From contig NZ_FRBU01000004.1 of the NCBI RefSeq assembly GCF_900142695.1, positions 62,001 through 126,000 of the forward strand: a stretch of 64,000 nt of DNA, in the 5' to 3' direction. The notes beneath the pieces are model-generated. The model worked only from the letters and a program-made list of their open reading frames with translations, searched no databases and was not told the origin of the DNA. Shown here in pieces: positions 8,661 to 16,652 of this stretch. The DNA is from Flavobacterium xanthum (GTDB lineage: Bacteria > Bacteroidota > Bacteroidia > Flavobacteriales > Flavobacteriaceae). Each line of letters opens with the position of its first letter. The stretch's first letter is position 1. Position numbers and translations under genes: made by a program.

Positions 8661-9032
8661 CTAATTATTTAATAATCGCTTTACACGTAACACTAATTCA
8701 TTTGGATTAAACGGTTTTGCAATAAAATCATCAGCGCCTAGTTTAAATGCTTCGCTAACAGAATTTTCTTCTTCGCCTAAACTGGATAACGCAATTATAG
8801 CTTTTTTATCAAAATGGCTTCTGACAAAACTGATTACCTCCAAGCCAGATTTATAAGGCAATAGCAAATCAGTGATCACCATGTCTGGATTTATGTCATG
8901 CAATTGCTCAATAGCATTCAGTCCATCTTTCAAGACGGTCAGCTGATATCCTTCCTTACTTAAAATGAACAGAAGTATTTTAATCATTAGTTCATCATCT
9001 TCAATGATCAGTATTTTTTTGTCGCTATTCAT
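8661..9032 (-). CDS. Receiver-only response regulator (operon B)
   Basis: This 123-residue protein is a single CheY-like receiver domain with no output domain. The acidic pocket is Glu11-Asp12-Asp13, the phospho-acceptor is Asp55 (VITDLLLPYKSG), the switch residue is Ser83 or Ser84, and the conserved lysine is Lys106 (AKPFNPNE). It must signal through a partner protein. It is the last gene of operon B, 11 bases after the DUF4838 gene. A close paralogue (21621-21989) opens operon A, and both end in the same NELVLRVKRLL helix. It probably controls the neighbouring polysaccharide machinery post-translationally; this is an inference from context. Confidence 0.9.
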   Translation of the reverse strand: MNSDKKILIIEDDELMIKILLFILSKEGYQLTVLKDGLNAIEQLHDINPDMVITDLLLPYKSGLEVISFVRSHFDKKAIIALSSLGEEENSVSEAFKLGADDFIAKPFNPNELVLRVKRLLNN

Positions 9033-9043
9033 CTTGAGATATT

Positions 9044-11278
9044 TTATTTGTTATAAAGCTCAATCTCGTCAATCATTACCATTGGTTTTTTATTTTTTCG
9101 CTTTCGCCAAGCAGGTAAATCATCTTGGTTTTGTATGACTAATTTAATTTTGTCAAAAGAATGGAAACTTGTATCTGCTAACCCTATTTCGCTGGTTTTT
9201 ACTTCATAATTTTCTACTAAATTTACGATTTTTTTTTCAGTTATCAAATTCCATTTTTTGTTTTTATATCCAAATAGTGTAATTTTTTTTGGAATAAAAA
9301 TCCAATTTCGTTGGTTATCTAAAAAGTGAAGTTGAATGTGATTAAAATCTAATCTATTGGTTATCAATTCTATTTCGGGATTGTTTCCATACCATCCAAT
9401 CCAATTGATATTGTAGTCCGTATGCCCTTTAATTCCATCTACTAGTGAGGAGCTTCCTTTTGCAGAATATTCAATTGCTGGCGGAGTTAGAAAATTAACT
9501 TCTAGTTTTTCTCCAAGGTGGGTGGCTGTGTTTTTAGTAATTTCTAGCCAGTTTTCATAATATTTATTGGGAGATAGTCCCTCCTCGCTCAGTTCATAAA
9601 TTCCCAATACCTTGCAGGCTTCTGCAAATTGGAGTACTCTTTCAGTAAGTCCTGCTTTTACTTCTTTTTTTCCTTCAGTATTGATCACGAACATTCCGTG
9701 TTTATCAGTGCCATAAAACTTAGACTGTTCAAAAAATACATATTCTAGCGTGAGTCTTAATTTATTTATTCTGGAAGATAAAACAGGATCTTCACTTACT
9801 GACATCGCCGCTTCATTCAGTAATTGGTCATATTGGTCGATCGCTTTTGGTGATAAAAAGGTATTTCTGTTTTGAATTGGACCAGAGTAAATGTCTAAAG
9901 GTCGGTTTGAATTTTCTTGATTTTCAGTCAATAAATTGAGATATTCTTTCACCGAAGAGGCGGCATTACCATAGAATCCTCTTAAGAAGTCATCTGTGGT
10001 GTCTTCCAAATCTATTTCTGTGTTCCACAATAATTTAGCTAAAAGATACTGTCTCAATTCCGAAAAATCTCCAGGAACATCTGCATAACCTTGGACAAAT
10101 ACTCCTTTCACATTGTTTTGTTTGAAAAGTTTATAGTTATCCGAAAAAGTATGAAAGTTTGGAAATGGAGCTAGGTAGTTTGAAAATTGAACCGTATAAT
10201 CCCATAAATACAAATTAGAGGTAGTTTTCCCCCAGTTGTGCAATACTTTAATAAAGGTTTTGTTTTCAAGATCGGCTGCTATTGATTTTCCTCTATTCAA
10301 TTCGATTGGACAAAATAAGGTATAAATATTAGGTTGTATTTTTAAATTTATGGGGGCTTTATAAGTATGTTGGTATGCCAGAGTGGCTATTTTTGTTTTA
10401 GGAAAATGTTTGGCAATTTTGTTGAGAAAAAAGTATAGAGAACCTTGTGGTCCGCCGTGTTTTTCATTTAATGATTTGCATTTTTCACACTCACAATACA
10501 CGGCATCATCATTTTGACTTACCGATATAAATGATGCATTGGGATTTTCAGCAATAATTTCAGCAATTTTTTTTATGACCTTTTCAACTGCAAGTTCATT
10601 GGTCATACAAAGCGATTCTGGTCTTCGCTTTCCCTCATAAAAGGCAAAAAATTCAGGATTTGTTTTAAAAAATTCTTTTGCAGGTAACAAGGTCTGAAAT
10701 GAATGTCCCCAGATACTAAAATCATTTAGATGCCAGTCTAATTTATGCCAATCCCTGAAATCTTCATCAAAGGCATCTGGATAAAGTAGCACTCGGTATT
10801 CAAAAGAAGGATGGTGTGTTTTCTCCGTATTCTTTGGAAAAACCACTCTTTTTAATTTTGGGATATACAGGTCTGTTGCAGTGAATTTTCTAAATCCCCA
10901 ATTTTCAAGTAAAGTATAAACGGCATATCGAAGAAGTTTTTCATTGGGTGCAATCAAATAAATATCCTTCTCATCACTTTTGATGCTGAAACTATTTTGG
11001 TCTTTTTTATTTTTTAACTTTGAAATAACGAGGTAAATGGAGGAAGCCTTTTTTTTAGGTTCATCGTTTGTTTGAACTAAAAATGGATTTGTAAAACTTT
11101 TATCTAAGTAAGTTTTTAAAATTTTCGCAGCAGGCTTGGCAATTTCGTCGTTAGTGATAATCGTATTTTCATTCTCTGTTTCATTCTCAATTATAATATT
11201 AGATTGAGCCATAGCTTGCGAGTTAAAAAGAACTATAAAAAATAGCGTATAAATTATTTTCAGCCGTATGATAAACAT
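9044..11278 (-). CDS. Secreted DUF4838 glycosidase-like protein
   Basis: The 744-residue protein begins with a signal peptide (about 1-24, ending AMAQ). An N-terminal beta/alpha domain (about 35-145) resembles the accessory domain that precedes GH20 or GH67 catalytic barrels; its signature YAVYTLLENWGFRKF is visible. The DUF4838 barrel-like region follows (about 150-450), with CMTNELAV, the paired-cysteine segment CECEKCKSLNEKHGG and an SQNDD acidic motif that could be catalytic. The C-terminal 130 residues look like a beta-sandwich carbohydrate-binding domain. DUF4838 proteins are thought to be glycoside hydrolase relatives; the substrate is unknown. It sits four bases after the YaiO-type barrel gene, which suggests it trims or modifies the exported glycan. 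Confidence 0.82.
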   Translation of the reverse strand: MFIIRLKIIYTLFFIVLFNSQAMAQSNIIIENETENENTIITNDEIAKPAAKILKTYLDKSFTNPFLVQTNDEPKKKASSIYLVISKLKNKKDQNSFSIKSDEKDIYLIAPNEKLLRYAVYTLLENWGFRKFTATDLYIPKLKRVVFPKNTEKTHHPSFEYRVLLYPDAFDEDFRDWHKLDWHLNDFSIWGHSFQTLLPAKEFFKTNPEFFAFYEGKRRPESLCMTNELAVEKVIKKIAEIIAENPNASFISVSQNDDAVYCECEKCKSLNEKHGGPQGSLYFFLNKIAKHFPKTKIATLAYQHTYKAPINLKIQPNIYTLFCPIELNRGKSIAADLENKTFIKVLHNWGKTTSNLYLWDYTVQFSNYLAPFPNFHTFSDNYKLFKQNNVKGVFVQGYADVPGDFSELRQYLLAKLLWNTEIDLEDTTDDFLRGFYGNAASSVKEYLNLLTENQENSNRPLDIYSGPIQNRNTFLSPKAIDQYDQLLNEAAMSVSEDPVLSSRINKLRLTLEYVFFEQSKFYGTDKHGMFVINTEGKKEVKAGLTERVLQFAEACKVLGIYELSEEGLSPNKYYENWLEITKNTATHLGEKLEVNFLTPPAIEYSAKGSSSLVDGIKGHTDYNINWIGWYGNNPEIELITNRLDFNHIQLHFLDNQRNWIFIPKKITLFGYKNKKWNLITEKKIVNLVENYEVKTSEIGLADTSFHSFDKIKLVIQNQDDLPAWRKRKNKKPMVMIDEIELYNK

Positions 11279-11282
11279 ATTT

Positions 11283-12551
11283 TTAGAATTTATATTGCAA
11301 CATTAGCGATAATTCCAATTCATTTTGTGTTAAGTTTCGAACATATTCTTGCTTGTTATAAGTAACTTGAAGGCCAGCTATATAGTGTTTGTGGAACATT
11401 TTGTAATATCCTGCACCCATGCGATAGGAATCAAGCGAAATTCTTTCATTGAATTGTCCCAGAGTGGTTCTTTCTTCTGGAGAGGAACCATAACCAGATG
11501 TCAAAGTTACATAATCAAACCGAGTTTCAAAGTAATACCTGATGTTTAGACTGACTGCGGGATACCAATTATTATTGTCGCTTTGAATAAAAGTTCTCAG
11601 ATTAATCCAATACGAGCCAATGTATTTTCCGGCCCCAAGAACAACCGTTGTGAAGTCATTATCTTGGGTTTTTAAGTAGCGAATGCCCAAATCGCCTTCC
11701 CAACCTTTTTTAAAATTATGATAAAAGGAATATCCAAGTCTCAATTTGGGAAAAACAAGATCGTTGCTGTAAGCTGCACCCAAATAGGAATAATTGTTTT
11801 TACCAGTAAAAAGATAAGATTCTAATTCATATTGAATGCCATTTGCAATACTTTGTCCCGAGGATAAACGATCTGCATAATTGATATGACCAGTCAATGA
11901 TCCCCACTGACGCTCTCTTATATATTGAAAACCTAATAAATGCCATGGGCCATATCCTTTCCTGTCAAAAGTGGTGTAGCTGTAAGTTGAGCCCATTCGG
12001 TCTGATTTTAACTTTGACTCCATTTGAAAAATAAGTTGCCTTACAGCATCGTCATTTGGGTTTTTTAATTGTAATTTTTTTAAATATTCATACTCTCTTT
12101 TTTGCTCTTTTTGCAATTGTAAGACCGTTAATTTTTTTTGTTCAAAATTTTTACTTTCTGGATGTAATTCGATTGCTTTGTCAATGATACTTTCAGCTTC
12201 TTTGTAATTTTTAGTTTCCAATTCAAGGTTTATTAAATAATTTAAGGCGTCATCATTGGCTGGACTTTTGCCAATGTAATATTTATAATAAAACCGCGCG
12301 CTGTCATTCTTTTTTACTAAATCATAATTACGTCCCAGAAGCAAATAATAATCTACATAAGTAGGAGCAATTTTTATTCCTAACAATGCTCTTTGGATGT
12401 TTTTTTCATAATTCTTAGTTGTTTGCATGTCCTTTACAATGACTCTGAGCAAACTATCCGAATCAATTTTTTGTGCGGATAAATTTTGGTGGGACATAAA
12501 TACTAAAATTAGTATGAAGCTGGCGGTTCTTAGAATTTTGTTTGGGATCAT
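11283..12551 (-). CDS. TPR/YaiO-family outer-membrane barrel (operon B)
   Basis: A protein of 422 residues from the chosen ATG. A longer reading frame exists, but this ATG overlaps the stop codon of the glycosyltransferase gene (ATGA) and is followed directly by a signal peptide ending NLSAQ. Residues of about 30-190 form TPR-like helices, predicted periplasmic. The last 210 residues are alternating beta strands that end in an aromatic residue (LQYKF), the form of a YaiO-type outer-membrane barrel. In E. coli, yaiO lies near a family-2 glycosyltransferase gene, yaiP, which matches this arrangement. The role is probably export or surface anchoring of the glycan made by the upstream synthase. 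Confidence 0.85.
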   Translation of the reverse strand: MIPNKILRTASFILILVFMSHQNLSAQKIDSDSLLRVIVKDMQTTKNYEKNIQRALLGIKIAPTYVDYYLLLGRNYDLVKKNDSARFYYKYYIGKSPANDDALNYLINLELETKNYKEAESIIDKAIELHPESKNFEQKKLTVLQLQKEQKREYEYLKKLQLKNPNDDAVRQLIFQMESKLKSDRMGSTYSYTTFDRKGYGPWHLLGFQYIRERQWGSLTGHINYADRLSSGQSIANGIQYELESYLFTGKNNYSYLGAAYSNDLVFPKLRLGYSFYHNFKKGWEGDLGIRYLKTQDNDFTTVVLGAGKYIGSYWINLRTFIQSDNNNWYPAVSLNIRYYFETRFDYVTLTSGYGSSPEERTTLGQFNERISLDSYRMGAGYYKMFHKHYIAGLQVTYNKQEYVRNLTQNELELSLMLQYKF

Positions 12552-13990
12552 GATGTTACTTTTTGGGTGGTTACAAATCCTTTTCGAACCATGACGCCCC
12601 ACTTTTGTTCTGTTTGTCTGATAAACAACCAATATCCCTTCAATGAGGCATATACATTTAATGGATGGTAAACAAAGGGCTCTATTATAGCCATAAAAAT
12701 GAAGATTGCTAATTCTTTATAATTGGCATAACTTTTATACAATAAGTCGTCTATAAAAATAGAAATCAGCGTAATCAATAAATAAAAAAGATAGACAAAC
12801 AACGCTACTGAAACAAGATATTCAACATTTACTGAATTGTTTAAAAAACCAATAAGTAGCGCAATAATTCCCAGAAATTCTATGATAGGAACTAAGAGTT
12901 CGAACACAAAAAAGAAGGGCAAAATTAAAAAAGCTGTTTTTCCATATTTGGGATTTAAAAACATTTTTCGGTGCAAGTACAGGGTTTGTATCAGTCCTCT
13001 TGCCCAGCGAGTCCGTTGTCTGAGTAGTACTTTTCTAGTTTCAGGAACTTCGGTCCAACACAAGGATTCTGGAATGTATTTGATTAAAAAAGGTTCTTTT
13101 TTTTCATGCATGTGTTTTCGCATCCGGGTGATAAGTTCCATATCTTCTCCTAATGATTTATGCCAGTAACCGCCAACTTTTATCGCTATTTCTTTATCGA
13201 ACATTCCCAGACCACCTGAGACTAATAACAATCCATTGATTTGACTCCAAGCCATCCTCCCAAAAAGGAAGGATCGTACATACTCTAATTCCTGAAATCT
13301 AGGATACCAGTCCTTAGGAAAATGTACCTGATGCAAAAAGCCTTCTTTCACCTCGCAAGAATTAGAAATTCTGATTCCAGCTCCTGTCGCGATTACTCGT
13401 GTTTCATTTTCCATAAATGGTTTCGCTAATTTTAGAATGGTATCTGTTTTTAAAATGCAATCTACATCCGTGCATAAAAATAAGGGATATTGAGACGAAT
13501 TGATTCCAGCATTAGAACCGTCTGCTTTACTTTTCCCGTTCACTTTATCCACCACCATCAACTTTGAATATATAGGGTTAGTCGATTTATAGTGTCCTCG
13601 AACGGGCATAGTCACGATTCTTTCTTGGTAATAAAAATCAACTTTAACCAGTTCAAATTCGGTTATCAATTTGGTTAAAGTATCATCTGTGCTGCCATCA
13701 TTGACTATAATAATTTCGTACTTAGGATAGGTTAATGACAACAAAGATTTAACATTATAGACAATACTAACTCCTTCATTAAAAGCTGGTGCTACAACGG
13801 AAACGCCTAGTAAATGATTTGAACGTATTAATATATCTTCCGAAATGTATTTTTGGTATCTGAGATGTTTCAGTATCGCAAAATAGGAGAGAATTGATAA
13901 GACGATGTAAATTAAAATATAAGTAAGCGAAAAAAGCGAAATAAAAATTTCGTAGTAATAAATAATTTGATGGGTGAAGTTGTTTATCAT
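12548..13990 (-). CDS. Processive family-2 glycosyltransferase (operon B)
   Basis: A membrane glycosyltransferase of 480 residues with the full processive GT2 signature: NDGS (97-100), DVD (175-177), the catalytic GED (281-283) and QRTRW (325-329). An N-terminal membrane helix and at least two C-terminal helices flank the cytoplasmic domain. This architecture is shared with polysaccharide synthases such as PgaC. There is no PilZ domain. Its KADALN-type donor-site motif is altered to SKADGSNAG, unlike its paralogue at 19051. It overlaps the HEAT gene stop by one base (TAATG) and the YaiO gene start by four (ATGA). The sugar used cannot be told from sequence. Confidence 0.9.
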   Translation of the reverse strand: MINNFTHQIIYYYEIFISLFSLTYILIYIVLSILSYFAILKHLRYQKYISEDILIRSNHLLGVSVVAPAFNEGVSIVYNVKSLLSLTYPKYEIIIVNDGSTDDTLTKLITEFELVKVDFYYQERIVTMPVRGHYKSTNPIYSKLMVVDKVNGKSKADGSNAGINSSQYPLFLCTDVDCILKTDTILKLAKPFMENETRVIATGAGIRISNSCEVKEGFLHQVHFPKDWYPRFQELEYVRSFLFGRMAWSQINGLLLVSGGLGMFDKEIAIKVGGYWHKSLGEDMELITRMRKHMHEKKEPFLIKYIPESLCWTEVPETRKVLLRQRTRWARGLIQTLYLHRKMFLNPKYGKTAFLILPFFFVFELLVPIIEFLGIIALLIGFLNNSVNVEYLVSVALFVYLFYLLITLISIFIDDLLYKSYANYKELAIFIFMAIIEPFVYHPLNVYASLKGYWLFIRQTEQKWGVMVRKGFVTTQKVTS

Positions 13991-15051
13991 TAGATATAAA
14001 TTGCTCTTACATGTTTTGTCATTTTTGAGGTGATATAATCTTGGGTAGCTAGCACATCTAACCCTGTTTTATCTATTTCATTTAAACAGTCAACTGCTTT
14101 TAATTTTAGATCTTTATTGGATTCATAGGATATTATATTTTCTAGAAATGATAGCATACTTTCATCGCCGATTACCTTTAATGTTTCTATTATTTCTATT
14201 TTGAGCTCAGGTGTTACTTGGTCAAAAATCCGTACTAAATCCTCTTTGGCTTCAATCAAAAAGAGTTCTCGGATGGCAATAATAGCTTCTTTTTTTATGC
14301 TATTATCTTCTATTTGAATCGATTCAATAATTTCTTTGGCGCTGCTTCTATAATTGTAATAAACCATTATTTTAAGTCCTAATTTTATAACTGAAGCGTT
14401 AGTGGTCATAAGCCACTGATCAATGTTTTTAGGAATTGGAATTTTTTTTTCATGCAATATGTCCATAATTTTTATCATATTCAATTGCGAAATTTCTGCT
14501 GATAATTCCAGAAAACTTTCCATGTGATTTTCAGACAAGGAGATGTAGGCCATATTGGCATTTGATTGAATTACAATATTGGGGTGTTTCAAATACGTTT
14601 TGATCAAAGACCCTCCTTTTTTATACTCTAAAGCTTGGTAGTGAAAAAATCCTTCACATTTATAAAAAGTTCTAAAATCGCGAATTAATCCTTCAGAATA
14701 TTTATCAAGATTTAAAGCTTGATAAAAAATTGTGATTTGCTCGGATACCTTTCCCTTCAAACTACTCTTAAAACGAATCATGTCAGTAATGATCATTTCC
14801 TTACACCAGGATTTATGAAAAGGAATCTCTTTTTTAAAAAGAGATAATTTTGTTCTGAATTTTTCACTATTCGGTTTGGAGAGAATCATCTCCGTCAAAA
14901 ACGTCTCTGCCTTATTGCTTATTGATTCTTTAAGGGGTTTATTACGCTCATAGCGTATTCTTCTTAATAGTAAAATAAGGGCTAGTAACACCGTCAATAG
15001 CACCATAAATGGAATAATGTAATTTTCTAGGTATTTAAGAAATAAGTCCAT
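13990..15051 (-). CDS. Membrane-anchored HEAT-repeat protein (operon B)
   Basis: From the ATG at 15051 this is a 353-residue protein with one strong N-terminal membrane helix (about 11-27) followed by a basic stretch. The rest is alpha-helical, with HEAT-like repeats best seen in the C-terminal half (for example VIKLGLKIMVYYN and IKKEAIIAIRELF). A longer frame to 15123 would add a second hydrophobic segment, and I cannot exclude it. The repeats should face the cytoplasm and bind proteins. It is the first gene of operon B, directly before the synthase, and has a paralogue in the same position in operon A. A likely role is coupling the synthase to the receiver protein; this is inferred. Confidence 0.8.
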   Translation of the reverse strand: MDLFLKYLENYIIPFMVLLTVLLALILLLRRIRYERNKPLKESISNKAETFLTEMILSKPNSEKFRTKLSLFKKEIPFHKSWCKEMIITDMIRFKSSLKGKVSEQITIFYQALNLDKYSEGLIRDFRTFYKCEGFFHYQALEYKKGGSLIKTYLKHPNIVIQSNANMAYISLSENHMESFLELSAEISQLNMIKIMDILHEKKIPIPKNIDQWLMTTNASVIKLGLKIMVYYNYRSSAKEIIESIQIEDNSIKKEAIIAIRELFLIEAKEDLVRIFDQVTPELKIEIIETLKVIGDESMLSFLENIISYESNKDLKLKAVDCLNEIDKTGLDVLATQDYITSKMTKHVRAIYI

Positions 15052-15386
15052 GATTAGCAGTGTTTTATAAGTTAATATTACAAATAAAATAAAGCTAAAA
15101 AAAATATTTTCGACGTATAACATTTAAATCCTTCAAAAGACATATTCTAAAAAAAGACCGGAATAGATTTAATAAGATGTAGTTTTTTGGAATTCATTTT
15201 AACAAATCCTGATCCTTTTCAAAGGAACTTAGTAGTTTAGCTATTTTTATAGTTAAAAGGGAAACGGTACACTTTTTTTAAACATTAACTCCAAATTCGG
15301 GTCTAATAAAGGAGCAAAATTCTTCTTTCCTGGAGTAAAAGAAGTATTTTACCAAATTAAAATTGTATTTGAAAAGCGTGGTCTCT
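15052..15386. other. Intergenic gap between operons A and B
   Basis: About 335 bases of AT-rich sequence separate the YaiO-type gene of operon A from the HEAT gene of operon B. I found no gene, no perfect -7 element and no strong hairpin. Part of the left end may be coding if the longer HEAT protein start (15123) is used. The break divides the block into two transcription units or contains an unrecognised promoter. Confidence 0.5.
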
Positions 15387-16652
15387 TTATTTGAATTTTA
15401 GATTCCATGATACGGTTAGCGAATAAATCCAAAAATAATTGCCAGGATCAAAAGCTATTTCTTGATGTGCTACGTCAAATTGTGCACTCCAAGCTTCTTT
15501 GTTTTTGTTAGTGGTAAAAAAGTAACCTACATTAAAGCGCTGTGTTTTTAGGTTAATAATGGCAGCATCGTTAGCATCAAATATAAATTGATTGGCTTCA
15601 GGAGACACTCCCATGCTAAATAAAAAGCTCAAATAGTTTTCGGCATTGCTGCGGTATTTTCTATAATTTAAAGCTGCTGATGTGCTAGTACCTCCGTCAC
15701 CTGGAGTAAAATTAGGCCGCAAGGACCAAAAACTGTTTCCAGTATACCAACCAATAGAACCGGTGTAAATTGTAGTTGTTGCACTGTATTTTAAAGTTCT
15801 AAAACCAGCCGAAACTTCTAAACTATGGGGCAGGGATTTGTATAGTTCCCCACCATATCTTAAATCGGGAAAAAGGAAGGTATTGGCAAAACCTACATTT
15901 ACGTATGCATATAGGCCTTTTGCAATTTTAGGATATAAATCAAATTCTATTTGAGAACCATTCTCATTAAAACGGCGGTTGAAATTATATTTTCCAATAA
16001 TGCTGCCATATTTTGTTTGCTTAGCATAACTCAATGTATAATATTGCATTGGGTCAAAGGTTTTTGAGTAAAGATCTACCGCAGCTCGCAAGCCTATATC
16101 GTTAGTTCGCAGGGTGCTGTTTAAATCGCTCAGAAACTCTTTTGATTTTTTATCATCCGGATTTTGCGCAATATACGTTTTAACAGTATTTCGAGCCTCT
16201 ACCGCGTTGTTTGTATTAGTAAGAGCAGTTGCCTTCAATAAAACAATTTCTAAATCATTTGGAAATATTTTTAGCGCCTTGTTAGCCATTTCAAGCGCTT
16301 CATAGTATGAATCACTCCATGATTCGTTTTTAATTGCTGCAATCCAAGTGTCTTTGTGCTGTAAATCTTTCTCTAAAATACTTGCAAATACTTTTCTGGC
16401 TTTTTTATAATCTCCATCCCAAGAATAAGTTGTTCCCAAAAATAAACGAATATCATGATAATCAGGATATTTGGTCAATATATTTAGCAAAGTATCTTGC
16501 GCTTGTTTTCGTTGCTGGTTGAACGCTAAGTTCCGCGCTGTTTCAAAGGAAGTATCGGGGTTTCCATTATAGGCTTTTTGTTGTCCTTGCATTTGTAAGA
16601 AGCCCAACAACGCCATTAAAAAAGTCAGTTTTATAATTATTTTTGGAATCAT
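15387..16652 (-). CDS. TPR/YaiO-family outer-membrane barrel (operon A)
   Basis: A protein of 421 residues with a signal peptide (about 1-24). Three or four TPR-like units follow (about 30-180; for example SWDGDYKKARKVFASIL). A C-terminal barrel of about 230 residues has aromatic strand ends and finishes NLKFK. It belongs with the YaiO-domain outer-membrane proteins. Its TPR region closely resembles the C-terminal tail of the adjoining phosphoglycerol transferase. Its ATG overlaps that gene's stop by four bases, which implies coupled translation. It probably forms the outer-membrane end of a glycan export route, comparable in architecture to PgaA or BcsC (TPR plus barrel); this is an inference. 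Confidence 0.87.
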   Translation of the reverse strand: MIPKIIIKLTFLMALLGFLQMQGQQKAYNGNPDTSFETARNLAFNQQRKQAQDTLLNILTKYPDYHDIRLFLGTTYSWDGDYKKARKVFASILEKDLQHKDTWIAAIKNESWSDSYYEALEMANKALKIFPNDLEIVLLKATALTNTNNAVEARNTVKTYIAQNPDDKKSKEFLSDLNSTLRTNDIGLRAAVDLYSKTFDPMQYYTLSYAKQTKYGSIIGKYNFNRRFNENGSQIEFDLYPKIAKGLYAYVNVGFANTFLFPDLRYGGELYKSLPHSLEVSAGFRTLKYSATTTIYTGSIGWYTGNSFWSLRPNFTPGDGGTSTSAALNYRKYRSNAENYLSFLFSMGVSPEANQFIFDANDAAIINLKTQRFNVGYFFTTNKNKEAWSAQFDVAHQEIAFDPGNYFWIYSLTVSWNLKFK

